A DNA stretch of 43,572 nt from Bacteroidota bacterium (lineage in GTDB: Bacteria > Bacteroidota > Bacteroidia > Cytophagales > Cyclobacteriaceae): the NCBI GenBank assembly GCA_016191555.1, contig JACPVX010000086.1, positions 1 to 43,572 of the forward strand, read 5' to 3'. The first letter of the stretch is position 1; the number at the start of each line of letters is the position of its first letter. A model generated the notes under the pieces. The model did no database searches. It had not been told where the DNA came from and saw only the letters and a program-made list of their open reading frames with translations. Below are positions 25,094 to 33,436 of this stretch, piece by piece. Position numbers and translations under genes: made by a program.

Positions 25094-26112
25094 TTTCTGC
25101 TCTCCTTCTTATCATTCAAAATTGATTCGAGTAACTCCGGGCTGATATTGAGGTTACCAATTTTGCCTGCGTTCTCAGCCAGTTGTCGAAAGGCCAAAGA
25201 GATATTGAATTTTGGATCAGGATTATTATTCAACGCGGTCAACGTCTTCCAATCAATATCCTTATAAGGCTTTAATGTAGTTTCAATGACGTAGCCTTGC
25301 GTTTCGGCCTCCTTCTTATCGTTGGCCGTCTTTTGTTCGATCAGTTGTTTTCTTTGATTTTCTACTGCAATGTCTGCTTGAATTTTCATTTCCCGAAGCT
25401 TCCGATCGTTTTCCGCTTTTTGAACGTTCGATTCCATCTTCTTTTCAGCAATTTGTTTCTGCTTTTCTTCGACTGCAATTTCTGTGTTTAGCTCCGTCTC
25501 TTTTATCTTCCTTTCTTGTTCAACGGCAAAGTTTCTGCGCTCGTAAATAGCCTGGTCTGCTTCTTGTTGAAGTTTTTCTCTTGTTTCGGTTTCCAAAGCT
25601 CTGGCCATTTCAGGTGTTGCTTGAATGGCTAGAATATTTGCTCCCAAAATTTCTATTCCCAACATTCCTATTGCCGGTGACGATTTTAGTCCTTCTAATA
25701 TCTTTTCTTCGATGGCCTTTGCAGAACGGATTGCGTCTTTCAGCTTGATGCTGTGGATATAAGAGGACGTGGCCGTTTGCGCCTCGTTGATGATCCGTTG
25801 ATTTAGCTTTTCAATATCATTTTTCTTGTATAGTCCGTTGTCGTTTACCGTAAAGTCCAATACATCTGCCAGCGTTTTTGGATTGCTTATTTTGTAACTA
25901 ATCTGTCCCTGAATGGTCACTGTTTGGTAATCATTTGTCGATTCGTTAAAAACAAATGGAAGGTCGTTGCTCCCCATCGGTATAGCTGCAATTGAACTAT
26001 TCGGGGCAAAGTAAAAGAATGAAAGTCCACGCCCTTCTCTTTTTATTTGTCCATTGGTGAAATGGAGAACGTAAGTCATTGAGTCAAACTTGATGTGTTG
26101 GATGCCGAACAT
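25090..26112 (-). CDS. SPFH/Band 7-domain protein without membrane helix
   Basis: A 340-residue protein: SPFH/Band 7 fold at about 10-165 (VTIQGQISYKISNPKTLADVLDF, then RIINEAQTATSSYIHSIKLKDAI and IEILGANILAI), then a long charged coiled coil at about 168-270 (repeating AVEQERKIKE and AEKKMESN patterns), and a conserved-looking end NISPELLESIL. Flotillin-type proteins oligomerise into cages at membranes, but here there is no N-terminal anchor, so it may be cytosolic or peripheral. It is the first gene of a two-gene operon with the NAD-kinase-like gene. Confidence 0.85.
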   Translation of the reverse strand: MFGIQHIKFDSMTYVLHFTNGQIKREGRGLSFFYFAPNSSIAAIPMGSNDLPFVFNESTNDYQTVTIQGQISYKISNPKTLADVLDFTVNDNGLYKKNDIEKLNQRIINEAQTATSSYIHSIKLKDAIRSAKAIEEKILEGLKSSPAIGMLGIEILGANILAIQATPEMARALETETREKLQQEADQAIYERRNFAVEQERKIKETELNTEIAVEEKQKQIAEKKMESNVQKAENDRKLREMKIQADIAVENQRKQLIEQKTANDKKEAETQGYVIETTLKPYKDIDWKTLTALNNNPDPKFNISLAFRQLAENAGKIGNLNISPELLESILNDKKESRK

Positions 26113-26362
26113 ATTTCTTGATTAGTGATTGTTTAATTTAGGTGTCAATATAGGTGTCTTTATCGTTCCGAAAAATGGGTGTGGCGCTTTTTCAGGCGAT
26201 TTCATTTATACTTAAGGTGCTTTCAATTTCGCTTTTCCCCCGCTCATCTCCAAAAAAACTACAATGGCGATTTTGTTATCTTCAGGCGACTCCAAAAAAA
26301 CTCGGCAGTCTTGACCGCAGAGGTTTTATACTGGATGTGGTTGCGCCACGATTGGGGTTTAG
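26113..26362. other. Gene-free interval
   Basis: No ORF supported. It includes a 13-base direct repeat CTCCAAAAAAACT (about 26245 and 26289) and a repeated CAGGCGA word. Upstream of the SPFH start I cannot identify a clear -33/-7 pair. Confidence 0.45.
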
Positions 26363-26620
26363 CTAACCGAATCCGTCCCTTTTTCCACCAGTCATGACGA
26401 CTATATAAGAATACAAACTAACGCTGTCACGAGTTATCTCCAATGTCGAAGTTATCGTATGCCGTCCGCTGTGACTATCTATGATTTTGATATTGAGTGT
26501 ATTTTTTATCTCGGATGTCACAGATTTTTTAATTAAGGCTGTTGCCTTTGAAATAGAGTCGTCCAGAGCTTGTCCGAATAGTCCAAAAGACGAAACGGTC
26601 AAAATAGACGTTGGTTGAAT
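26363..26620 (-). pseudogene. Fragment of a secreted-protein gene
   Basis: About 80 codons start inside a signal peptide (LTVSSFGLFGQALDDS, cleavage after GQ) but with no start region, since homologous-looking sequence ends at about 26620. The fragment continues with SEIKNTLNIKIIDSHSGRH, a plausible beta-rich part, and stops after a short tail. The GAC-rich codons point to the cassette-like gene pool. It is truncated at its 5' end and probably also at its 3' end. Confidence 0.4.
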
Positions 26621-26724
26621 TATTTAAACAAATCTACCCTAGTCGTTCAGAAATCTCGCTGGCTAAAAAATTATTCTTTGCTGCTGACATACCGTTGTCA
26701 CTTCGAATCCATTTATTTGCCAGT

Positions 26725-27807
26725 ATGGAACCACTAAAAGAAATGTTTGGCCGTGCCTTCTATTCGAAGTTGGCAGAATCGGTGAGCACCGTGTATAAAC
26801 CTTTTCATGCTAAACAATTCCTAACAGATGTGTGTGAACCGCTGTCATCGCTATCGCTCAATGAACGGATGCGCCACACCAGCGTGGTTTTACAAAAGTA
26901 CTTGCCATCGGATTACCAAAAGTCCATTGGCATTCTCAACGAGGTAATTCCGCTCATGCCGGGTGGATATACCAATCTGGTGTTCCCCGATTACGTAAGT
27001 CAGTTTGGAACGCATGACTTCAAAACGAGTTTAAAGGCTCTGCACTATTTTACCCGCTTCGGCTCTTCTGAGTTTGCCATCCGCACGTTTCTGAAAATGG
27101 ATTTCGACCGAACGATTCAGGAAATGTATCGCTGGTCGCAAGATGAAAACGAACACGTTCGAAGGTTATCTTCCGAAGGGAGCCGCCCGCGCTTGCCCTG
27201 GTCGTTTAAACTGGATGCGGTGATAAAAAATCCTGCCTCTACTCAACCGATTTTAGATCATCTGAAACAAGATGAATCGCTGTACGTGCGTAAGTCGGTT
27301 GCCAACCACATCAATGATTTTTCAAAAGACTCACCTGACTTTGTATTAAAACTGATAAAAAGTTGGGATACTTCGCACCCTCATACCGCGTGGATTGTGA
27401 AGCGCGGCTGCCGCTCGTTGTTTAAGCAGGGCGACAAGAGGTCGTTAGCGGCATTCAAGTACACCAAAGATGTTCAGGTATCTATCAAGAATTTTACGAT
27501 TACTCCAACATCAGTTAAAATAGGCGGTGCCATTCACTTTTCATTTGAACTTCTCTCACAGAAAAAATCAGCACAACGGCTCATGGTGGATTACCGCATT
27601 CATTATGTAAAAAAGAATGGTTCGCTGAGTCCGAAAGTATTCAAGCTGACGGAGGTTGACCTGCCCGGGGGCAAATCCATTCACCTAACGAAAAAGCAAC
27701 GCTTTCAGGATTTCACTACCCGAAAACATGCTGCCGGAAAACACCGATTGGAGATTCTGGTAAATGGTGAGGTGGTGAAGTCGGTTACGTTTGACGTGCG
27801 AGCCTAA
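26725..27807 (+). CDS. alkC: AlkC-type DNA alkylation-repair glycosylase
   Basis: Start chosen at 26725, giving MEPLKEMFGRAFYSKLAESV as in other AlkC/AlkD proteins. The open frame extends 38 codons further upstream to 26611, but that part (LAKKLFFAADIPLSL) is not family-like. HEAT-like helical repeats span about 1-250, including the EGSRPRLPW motif that marks the AlkC subgroup. The last 100 residues form an Ig-like beta domain, also known in AlkC. The enzyme excises alkylated bases such as 3-methyladenine without base flipping. First plus-strand gene of the window, convergent with 27848-28873. Confidence 0.85.
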   Translation: MEPLKEMFGRAFYSKLAESVSTVYKPFHAKQFLTDVCEPLSSLSLNERMRHTSVVLQKYLPSDYQKSIGILNEVIPLMPGGYTNLVFPDYVSQFGTHDFKTSLKALHYFTRFGSSEFAIRTFLKMDFDRTIQEMYRWSQDENEHVRRLSSEGSRPRLPWSFKLDAVIKNPASTQPILDHLKQDESLYVRKSVANHINDFSKDSPDFVLKLIKSWDTSHPHTAWIVKRGCRSLFKQGDKRSLAAFKYTKDVQVSIKNFTITPTSVKIGGAIHFSFELLSQKKSAQRLMVDYRIHYVKKNGSLSPKVFKLTEVDLPGGKSIHLTKKQRFQDFTTRKHAAGKHRLEILVNGEVVKSVTFDVRA

Positions 27808-27847
27808 ACTCATGTTATTACCAATGGCAGGTTTAGAATGGGTGCCC

Positions 27848-28873
27848 TTAATTTTCTTCTTTGTAATAAATCTTGTAATACTTTCTGCCGTCCTTCTCCA
27901 CACCTTGTTCAATCAATTCGCGATTGCCATGAATGTAAATGTGAAAGTTCTTATCTAACTTTAAAATAGACTTAAATAATTTGGCTTGCTTTTTTACAGC
28001 ATACGCTGATATTTCAAACTCATCGGCCAGTTCAATTTGATTTTTGTCCCGGTAGTCGGAATCGAAGTCGCGAAAGGATTTGATGATGCCTTTGTCTTGT
28101 AATACTTCGCGCTCAAATTCTTTTTTGTTGAAATTTTCGTGCTCTTTAAAGTAGCTGACGGAACGATTGAGCAATTCAATTTGGTCTGTTTTATTCGACT
28201 CAAACTCGGCCGGGTATTGGTCTGTTACAAATGACTTAGCCAGCGAGAGAAACTGGCTGGTACTATTGATGTTGTCATTTCGCAAGCTGACCTTGATGAA
28301 TTCGTTTTGCCAGTAATCCGTTTCCTTGCTGTTGTTATCAATGATAAAAACGGTGTAGGTGATATCCGTAAATAAGATCAGGCAGGCTTTATCTAATTTT
28401 TTGCTGATACCTTTTTTGAATTTCAGTCCCATCTCTCCTTTGCCCGAAGCAGAGGTTTCAATGAAGCTTTCTTTGTTTTCAATCTTGTAGATGCCTAAGG
28501 CTTCGCAGACCTGATTGTTAAATTTAATTCCGGCAAATTTTACCACGAATAAGTCTCCGTCTTTAATATTCGGATGTTTGGAGACGGATTTTAAGTGCTG
28601 GTGTATGTTGATCGACTTCATGACGAAATTATCATCGTCATGGATGCCCTTGGCTATTTTTAGCAGTGTGTTTAGTGATAGGTCTACCTCGTGGTGGAAC
28701 TGGTAGGTAACCGTACTGGAGGTAAATGCTTTTAGAAAGATTCCTTTTAGTATTTCTTCTTCTTCCCTGCTGGATGTTTCAAATAGTTTATTGCTGATGA
28801 TGGATTTATCGCTCTCTGTACTGATCCGGTGGAAGATCAGTTTGTCTATTGACGTGTCGTTGAATTCGATCAT
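27848..28873 (-). CDS. Nucleoid-associated protein (NdpA/YejK-like)
   Basis: A 341-residue protein that fits the Bacteroidota 37-kDa nucleoid-associated family: IDKLIFHRIS at the start, GDLFVVKFAGIKFNNQVCEALGIYKIENKESF near 108-139, KACLILFTDITYTVFIIDNNSKETDYWQNEF near 172-202, and a C-terminal part ending in GRKYYKIYYKEEN. Family members bind DNA and concentrate on the nucleoid; their exact role is unsettled. No signal peptide. Convergent with the AlkC gene across 40 bases, with no clear terminator between them. Confidence 0.82.
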   Translation of the reverse strand: MIEFNDTSIDKLIFHRISTESDKSIISNKLFETSSREEEEILKGIFLKAFTSSTVTYQFHHEVDLSLNTLLKIAKGIHDDDNFVMKSINIHQHLKSVSKHPNIKDGDLFVVKFAGIKFNNQVCEALGIYKIENKESFIETSASGKGEMGLKFKKGISKKLDKACLILFTDITYTVFIIDNNSKETDYWQNEFIKVSLRNDNINSTSQFLSLAKSFVTDQYPAEFESNKTDQIELLNRSVSYFKEHENFNKKEFEREVLQDKGIIKSFRDFDSDYRDKNQIELADEFEISAYAVKKQAKLFKSILKLDKNFHIYIHGNRELIEQGVEKDGRKYYKIYYKEEN

Positions 28874-28981
28874 TGTTTCTAGCCAGTTGTTTAGGTAGGT
28901 TGGGTTGCTAGTTTACGCCCTAGCATTACTTTCTTCTAAAGGTAAGAAATCCTTTTGCAAAGTAAGATGGGAAAGGGGGAC

Positions 28982-29040
28982 TTGGGAATTAGGGATTAGG
29001 ACTTGGTCGGTAGTCAATGGTCAGTGGCCAATGGGGATCG
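28982..29040. repeat. Degenerate heptamer tandem tract, eight units
   Basis: Reads in steps of seven as TTGGGAA, TTAGGGA, TTAGGAC, TTGGTCG, GTAGTCA, ATGGTCA, GTGGCCA, ATGGGGA. This single tract links the GGGATTG type (32498-32530) with the AGTCAAT type (3260-3280 and others). Confidence 0.75.
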
Positions 29041-29072
29041 GGACACCGCATTTGACGTGAATTAAATAACGA

Positions 29073-29591
29073 TCAGGTCATTTCAATTAATTTTACCAAG
29101 ACAAACAAAATTAACCCTAGGAGTTTCCAACTCCCATAGAACCACTTATTAACATTATTTGGAATGGGTGTGGAATCTTTCAATGTCCATTTATCTAGGT
29201 ATTGTTTCAACCCTTCGTAGTTTTCGTGACTCTCTTTGGTAAGAAATGTCGAGGCTCTCAAATTAGGGCAAACAATCTCTAACTCGTTACCCCCGTTAAT
29301 TGAATAAATTGTTATATCCGAATAGGCTCTTTTCTTTTTGATCAGTCCAAAAAGTAAGTGATTCTCCATTCCGCTATCCGTAAAAATCAAATCAGTAAAG
29401 TTCAAAATAAAAAATAAGGGAATTGATACGGCCATAAAAATTATAAAAATGAGATCTGGCCAAGCTTGTGGTAATTTGCTATTAACAAAAGCTAAGGAGA
29501 TCATATACCAGATACCAGCATCAATTAACAACCAGACTATGATAATTATATATTTTAGTATTCGATATTTATCAGTCTCTTCTGGTCTCAT
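29073..29591 (-). CDS. Three-helix membrane protein, unrecognised
   Basis: A 172-residue protein with helices at about 12-34 (LKYIIIIVWLLIDAGIWYMI), 44-68 (LIFIIFMAVSIPLFFILNF) and 152-170 (WKLLGLILFVLVKLIEM). The middle part (70-150) has FTDSGMENHLLFGLIKKKRAY and YSDITIYSI, which resembles the PH-like module of small Bacteroidota membrane proteins that follow a helix pair. Function unknown. It stands between the heptamer tract and a VOC gene. Confidence 0.55.
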   Translation of the reverse strand: MRPEETDKYRILKYIIIIVWLLIDAGIWYMISLAFVNSKLPQAWPDLIFIIFMAVSIPLFFILNFTDLIFTDSGMENHLLFGLIKKKRAYSDITIYSINGGNELEIVCPNLRASTFLTKESHENYEGLKQYLDKWTLKDSTPIPNNVNKWFYGSWKLLGLILFVLVKLIEMT

Positions 29592-29709
29592 AAATTAAAA
29601 AGTCTCTGGTTTGTGGTTGGTCATCTTCACTTCATCCTAGCGTTTAATAACAAAGATGATGAACGTTCATTTCCGAATATCATGAACAAGCACATCGCAA
29701 ATCATCATC

Positions 29710-30099
29710 TCAGTCGGCAAATGGTTCATTGCTATTCGGGTCAGTTCCGAATCTTAATATATGTCCGTTGGGGTCTTGAACTTGCATTTCATATGCCCAG
29801 GAGAAATTTGTTGGTGGGAGTTTGATAGTCGCACCGCTAGCCATTAATTTTTGATGCAATGCAAATATGTCTCCGTCAAAGCCAATCCAAACCCAAGTGC
29901 CTGGTAGTCCCTGTCCGCCTTTACATAAATAGATGCCGGAATTATCCAGATTGATACTGGTAAAATGTTCGTCTCCCCAGTCAGCTTTTTTGAATCCAAG
30001 TGTGTCCACATAAAACTCCAGACTCTTGGCCATATCGTTCACATACAGAATTGGAGTAATATTCTCCACTCGAAATTTCGGTACAGTGTTTTCAGTCAT
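29710..30099 (-). CDS. VOC-superfamily protein
   Basis: A 129-residue protein with a VOC fold: ITPILYVNDMAKSLEFYVDTLGFKK (14-38), HFTSINLDNSGIYL, the second module from WVWIGFDGDIFALHQKLMASGA, and MQVQDPNGHILRFG, where the conserved DPNG and the preceding strand are intact. It is close to glyoxalase/bleomycin-resistance-like proteins, possibly sequestering a small toxic molecule. Metal ligands and substrate are not certain. An attC-like module lies just upstream (30165-30270). Confidence 0.85.
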   Translation of the reverse strand: MTENTVPKFRVENITPILYVNDMAKSLEFYVDTLGFKKADWGDEHFTSINLDNSGIYLCKGGQGLPGTWVWIGFDGDIFALHQKLMASGATIKLPPTNFSWAYEMQVQDPNGHILRFGTDPNSNEPFAD

Positions 30100-30164
30100 A
30101 GGAGTGTCATTTAAATTTATGACTTGTGATTATTCATGTTTGTCCACGAAGCCACGCAATGGGC

Positions 30165-30270
30165 CACAGCGTTAGAGTTCCGCTGCGGCCTACTTTTGAA
30201 ATGCTCCGCTAAACGCAGAACGAAGATAGCACTTTGCGCTTACACGTCAACGCGCTATTGCAGAAGCCTA
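30165..30270 (-). repeat. attC-like intergenic module, copy 5
   Basis: Diverged copy: TTCTGCAATAGCGCGTTGACGTGTA and CTATCTTCGTTCTGCGTTTAGCGG on the minus strand match copy 4, and a GC-rich imperfect palindrome follows. The TAG stop of the serine hydrolase gene (30268-30270) lies at its very edge. It is the only copy outside the main array. Confidence 0.45.
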
Positions 30271-31548
30271 TTGGTGCTTCGTTCGTAGCCTTCCCACAAT
30301 ACCCAAGGCAATGGTAGCAACTACGATGGTGACCCATCCTATTCCAATTGCTTGAACCATTCCGTTTACCAGCATTGGAAAAAGAAAGGTATCTACTTTT
30401 CCTGTTTTCCAGAATACCCATTCACTGGCAAGGTTTGTTGCCAACACGGGATTTCCGGTTTCAAGGATAATGATTCCATCACCAGTCTCCGGATTTAAAC
30501 GTACGGCTGTATTGATAGGCGGAGTACTTTTTCCATCATGGCCTATGATGAAATCATTATCATCGGTTGTTGCGTAAAGTACGGTTCCCAAACCCCAGAT
30601 ATCTACACCCATGGATTGTCCATGAGGCTCTCTCATTTTTTCTACAGTCTCCGGCTTCACCACATTTCTCCCAACAGGCTCCTTACTTTTACCCTCCAGA
30701 TGCGCCTGGAAGAATAATTCTAAATCCGCCAGCGAAGTATAGAGTGATGTAGCCGCCAGCGAAGTGTATCGGTGGTGCGTTGCTTTACTTCCATCGTTAT
30801 TATAGAACTCGGCTAATTGATAATCGGAAGAGTCGTTCCACTCATAAGAAGAGTGAACCATGTTTAAAGGAGTGAAAATGGATTCCTTCATATATGCAGC
30901 AAAGGATTGTCCGCTCACTTCTTCTACCAATAGCTGTAGAAGGGTATAGCCACCACCTGAATATTTAAACTCGCTGCCGGGCTTTCTACCCACACGTACT
31001 TCTCCACTAATACCCTTATCGGCATCGGCTGCTTTCGTTAAGGATTGCTCAATGGATTGTACCGGGGTGCCCGTTTCAAAACCTGAATAGCCGAGCCCAT
31101 CGGTGAGTCCTGCCGTATGGCTCAACAACCTTCGCACGGTTACTTCTTCGTTGTTGAATTCACTCGATGGCAATTTCCATCGGGTTAAGTATTTACTGAC
31201 AGGCGCATCTAAATCAAGTTTGCCTTCTTCTACTAACTTCATGATTCCAACAGCAGATACCCATTTGCTTAATGATGCCACCTGAAAAATGGTATTTCTA
31301 TCTACAGGCTTTCCCGCTGAATAGAATTTTTCTTTCTCTACAGTTCCATGGTCGATAACTGCCAACGCGAAGTTTCCCACGAATTGCTTTTTTTGTTCTG
31401 TATCAACCGCTTCCAGAAAGGATTGAGTAGTATTCTGTTGAGCAATGGGTTGGTGAAACCAACCGTCCACCGTGCCAAAAAAAACAACACCGGCCCACAC
31501 GAGCATGAGTAAAACAGCAACTGCTATATAGCGTAAGATCGTTTTCAT
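30268..31548 (-). CDS. Membrane-anchored serine hydrolase (beta-lactamase family)
   Basis: A 426-residue protein with an N-terminal helix (5-25) and a C-terminal helix (about 395-418, IGIGWVTIVVATIALGIVG), so the enzyme domain is tethered at both ends and faces the periplasm. SLSK at 92-95 is the nucleophile motif, KYSGGGY carries the Tyr of the YxN box (as YSG), and GHDG near 340 replaces KTG. This is the class C-like esterase/peptidase type. Substrate unknown. It follows the membrane XRE regulator gene by 9 bases, so the two form an operon. Confidence 0.85.
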   Translation of the reverse strand: MKTILRYIAVAVLLMLVWAGVVFFGTVDGWFHQPIAQQNTTQSFLEAVDTEQKKQFVGNFALAVIDHGTVEKEKFYSAGKPVDRNTIFQVASLSKWVSAVGIMKLVEEGKLDLDAPVSKYLTRWKLPSSEFNNEEVTVRRLLSHTAGLTDGLGYSGFETGTPVQSIEQSLTKAADADKGISGEVRVGRKPGSEFKYSGGGYTLLQLLVEEVSGQSFAAYMKESIFTPLNMVHSSYEWNDSSDYQLAEFYNNDGSKATHHRYTSLAATSLYTSLADLELFFQAHLEGKSKEPVGRNVVKPETVEKMREPHGQSMGVDIWGLGTVLYATTDDNDFIIGHDGKSTPPINTAVRLNPETGDGIIILETGNPVLATNLASEWVFWKTGKVDTFLFPMLVNGMVQAIGIGWVTIVVATIALGIVGRLRTKHQ

Positions 31549-31557
31549 ATTATTTTT

Positions 31558-32385
31558 TTATAAGCCGCTTGGTTGTAAGGACTCGGGGCGGGAAAGATAT
31601 TCATAGCCGCGATACAGCACGAGTATCTCTAAGACTACCGCAGGTATGAGGATGATGTAGGATATAAAAAATAACACTACGGTGATGAGTAAGCAGCCCA
31701 TCATAATTTCCAAGATGCCCGCGATGCGTGAGAGTACACCCATGCTATCCTGCAGTCGAAGCAAGGCCACTCCGAAAACAATTCCCACTGCGCCCGTCAC
31801 GATGGCAATCACCGCGTATGGAATCCAAACGCTCTCCACGTCTTCGATGGATAGTGAGCTGATATCTAAAATGGCCTTGCAAAGGGTGGCAGCCATCAGC
31901 AAATAAACGGCTACCTTCAACAATGAATTTTCGAATACCTCACTTAATACGATAAATCCTCGCGCAAAGAGTGCGAACGAAATCACCATCACCACCGTGA
32001 GGCCGGTATAGATCGCATTCATCCGAAATCCCCAGTCACGGCCATCCATGAACCAGGCAATGTCCATCGTTCCGAGAATAATTTCCGCGACCAGAAAGAC
32101 GGCTCCTGCCAGTACGGCTGTCAATAGCGTGTTTCGGTGGCTGTTGGGTAAAGTACTTTTTTGTGTCTCCATCACTTGGGTTTGTTGGGTTAAAAATGAT
32201 TCATAATTCTCTCCAAGTGCTTCTAATAAAATTTTTACCGTAATCGTGCGAGGCAATACCTCACCCGCCTCAATACGCTGAATGGTGCGCACACTCACGT
32301 GGCTTTTTTCCACCAATTCTTCCTGTGTCAGGTTCTTTTCTTTTCGCAGGGCGGTCAGCCGCCTGCCCAATTCCGGTTGTTGCAT
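31558..32385 (-). CDS. XRE-family transcriptional regulator with membrane domain
   Basis: A 275-residue protein: helix-turn-helix of the lambda-repressor type at about 5-60 (LGRRLTALRKEKNLTQEELVEKSHVSVRTIQRIEAGEVLP), a short linker, then about five membrane helices (95-115, 128-155, 165-185, 195-215, 225-255). A DNA-binding domain joined to a membrane domain suggests envelope-coupled regulation. It is co-transcribed with the serine hydrolase immediately downstream, which is a likely target or functional partner. Confidence 0.85.
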   Translation of the reverse strand: MQQPELGRRLTALRKEKNLTQEELVEKSHVSVRTIQRIEAGEVLPRTITVKILLEALGENYESFLTQQTQVMETQKSTLPNSHRNTLLTAVLAGAVFLVAEIILGTMDIAWFMDGRDWGFRMNAIYTGLTVVMVISFALFARGFIVLSEVFENSLLKVAVYLLMAATLCKAILDISSLSIEDVESVWIPYAVIAIVTGAVGIVFGVALLRLQDSMGVLSRIAGILEIMMGCLLITVVLFFISYIILIPAVVLEILVLYRGYEYLSRPESLQPSGL

Positions 32386-32532
32386 ATCCCTTTTTTAGAA
32401 GCACAATGTTACGCGAATAACGGTTACGAGAGAATCCACAGGCATCATTTCCACCCGTCACTTGCCCGTCACTTGCCCGACATGGGGGTAGAACGCTGGG
32501 ATTGGGGATTGGGGATTGGGACTTAGGGACAG

Positions 32533-33432
32533 CTAAAACATAAATGTAAAGTGAAACAGCGTTTTGTTGTGAGCTTGTATTCTGCCTGCTCCTAAGTTCT
32601 GCGAAACAGGTAGCTGCCAATTGGTGCCCAATGAAAATTTCTTGTAATAAAGTTCCAGCCCAAGGCTGGCAAAGCTGGCCGTGCCACCGGTTTCTACGAT
32701 GTAACTTCCCTTGGTAAAATTTTCCTCAGATGCCTCATAGTACATTCCGGCATTCGGCATCACACCTATTTTTTTCCATTGCTGCACATAAAACACGGAA
32801 GTGGTTCCACTGATGCGATTGCCAAACTGATAATCATTTTGATTGGCGGTGTTGATCTTTAGCGTCACATCGGTAGTCCACCCAAAATTGCTGTGGCGCA
32901 AAGTGTACAGGGCATTCATCATCCAATCCACTGAGCCCGTTCCCAATTGAAAATTAGGATTGGCTACTTCAGTCGGATTATCGGTGTACGTATATTTTCC
33001 GGTGGGCAGCTTGATGCCCCCTCCTATCCACAAATTGTGATGGGTTGTTCGCAGCGGTTCTTCCACTGTATTGATCACATTATAACTGACCAACAGCGGT
33101 ATATCTCCCAGCCCTTGCAGGTAGTGGGTCACCCCTCCTTCCGTTTGTTCGTTGATGTGATACGGAATAAACGATACTACTTGCACGCGCTTGAGGGGAT
33201 AAAACCGCGACCAGATCTCTGCGGTTTGAAATTGCTCGCTGGATAACAATGCCGGTGCCAGACCTACGTGCGAATTGAAACTTTGAAACCGATAGCGAAG
33301 CCCAACAAACTGCTTATGAAACTGTGGCATAATGCCAAAGTAATAGTTGCCTGCTCCGCAGCCGCAGATGTCGCATGCCGATGTGATCATGGGCATGGTT
33401 ACTAACAAGTAGAAAACAAATAGCTTTTTCAT
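32533..33432 (-). CDS. Outer-membrane protein with N-terminal CxxCxC motif (copper locus)
   Basis: A 299-residue secreted protein. The mature N-terminus begins with CDICGCG (Cys20, Cys23, Cys25 after a 19-residue signal), a possible metal-binding site. The remainder has alternating beta-strands with aromatic girdles (IWSRFYPLKRVQVVSFIPYHI, GLELYYKKFSLGTNWQLPV), ending in FTFMF, the terminal aromatic typical of outer-membrane barrels. It starts four bases after the stop of the MbnH-like gene. I infer copper or other metal transfer across the outer membrane. Confidence 0.7.
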   Translation of the reverse strand: MKKLFVFYLLVTMPMITSACDICGCGAGNYYFGIMPQFHKQFVGLRYRFQSFNSHVGLAPALLSSEQFQTAEIWSRFYPLKRVQVVSFIPYHINEQTEGGVTHYLQGLGDIPLLVSYNVINTVEEPLRTTHHNLWIGGGIKLPTGKYTYTDNPTEVANPNFQLGTGSVDWMMNALYTLRHSNFGWTTDVTLKINTANQNDYQFGNRISGTTSVFYVQQWKKIGVMPNAGMYYEASEENFTKGSYIVETGGTASFASLGLELYYKKFSLGTNWQLPVSQNLGAGRIQAHNKTLFHFTFMF

Positions 33433-33436
33433 TGGA

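Noticed and set aside
26611..26724. 38-codon upstream extension of the AlkC gene
   Set aside because: Not family-like, whereas the start at 26725 gives the expected N-terminus; the stretch may be a relic of another gene.
32270..32620. 116-codon minus-strand ORF
   Set aside because: Overlaps the start of the XRE gene and repeat sequence (heptamers and an 11-base repeat); composition is not protein-like.
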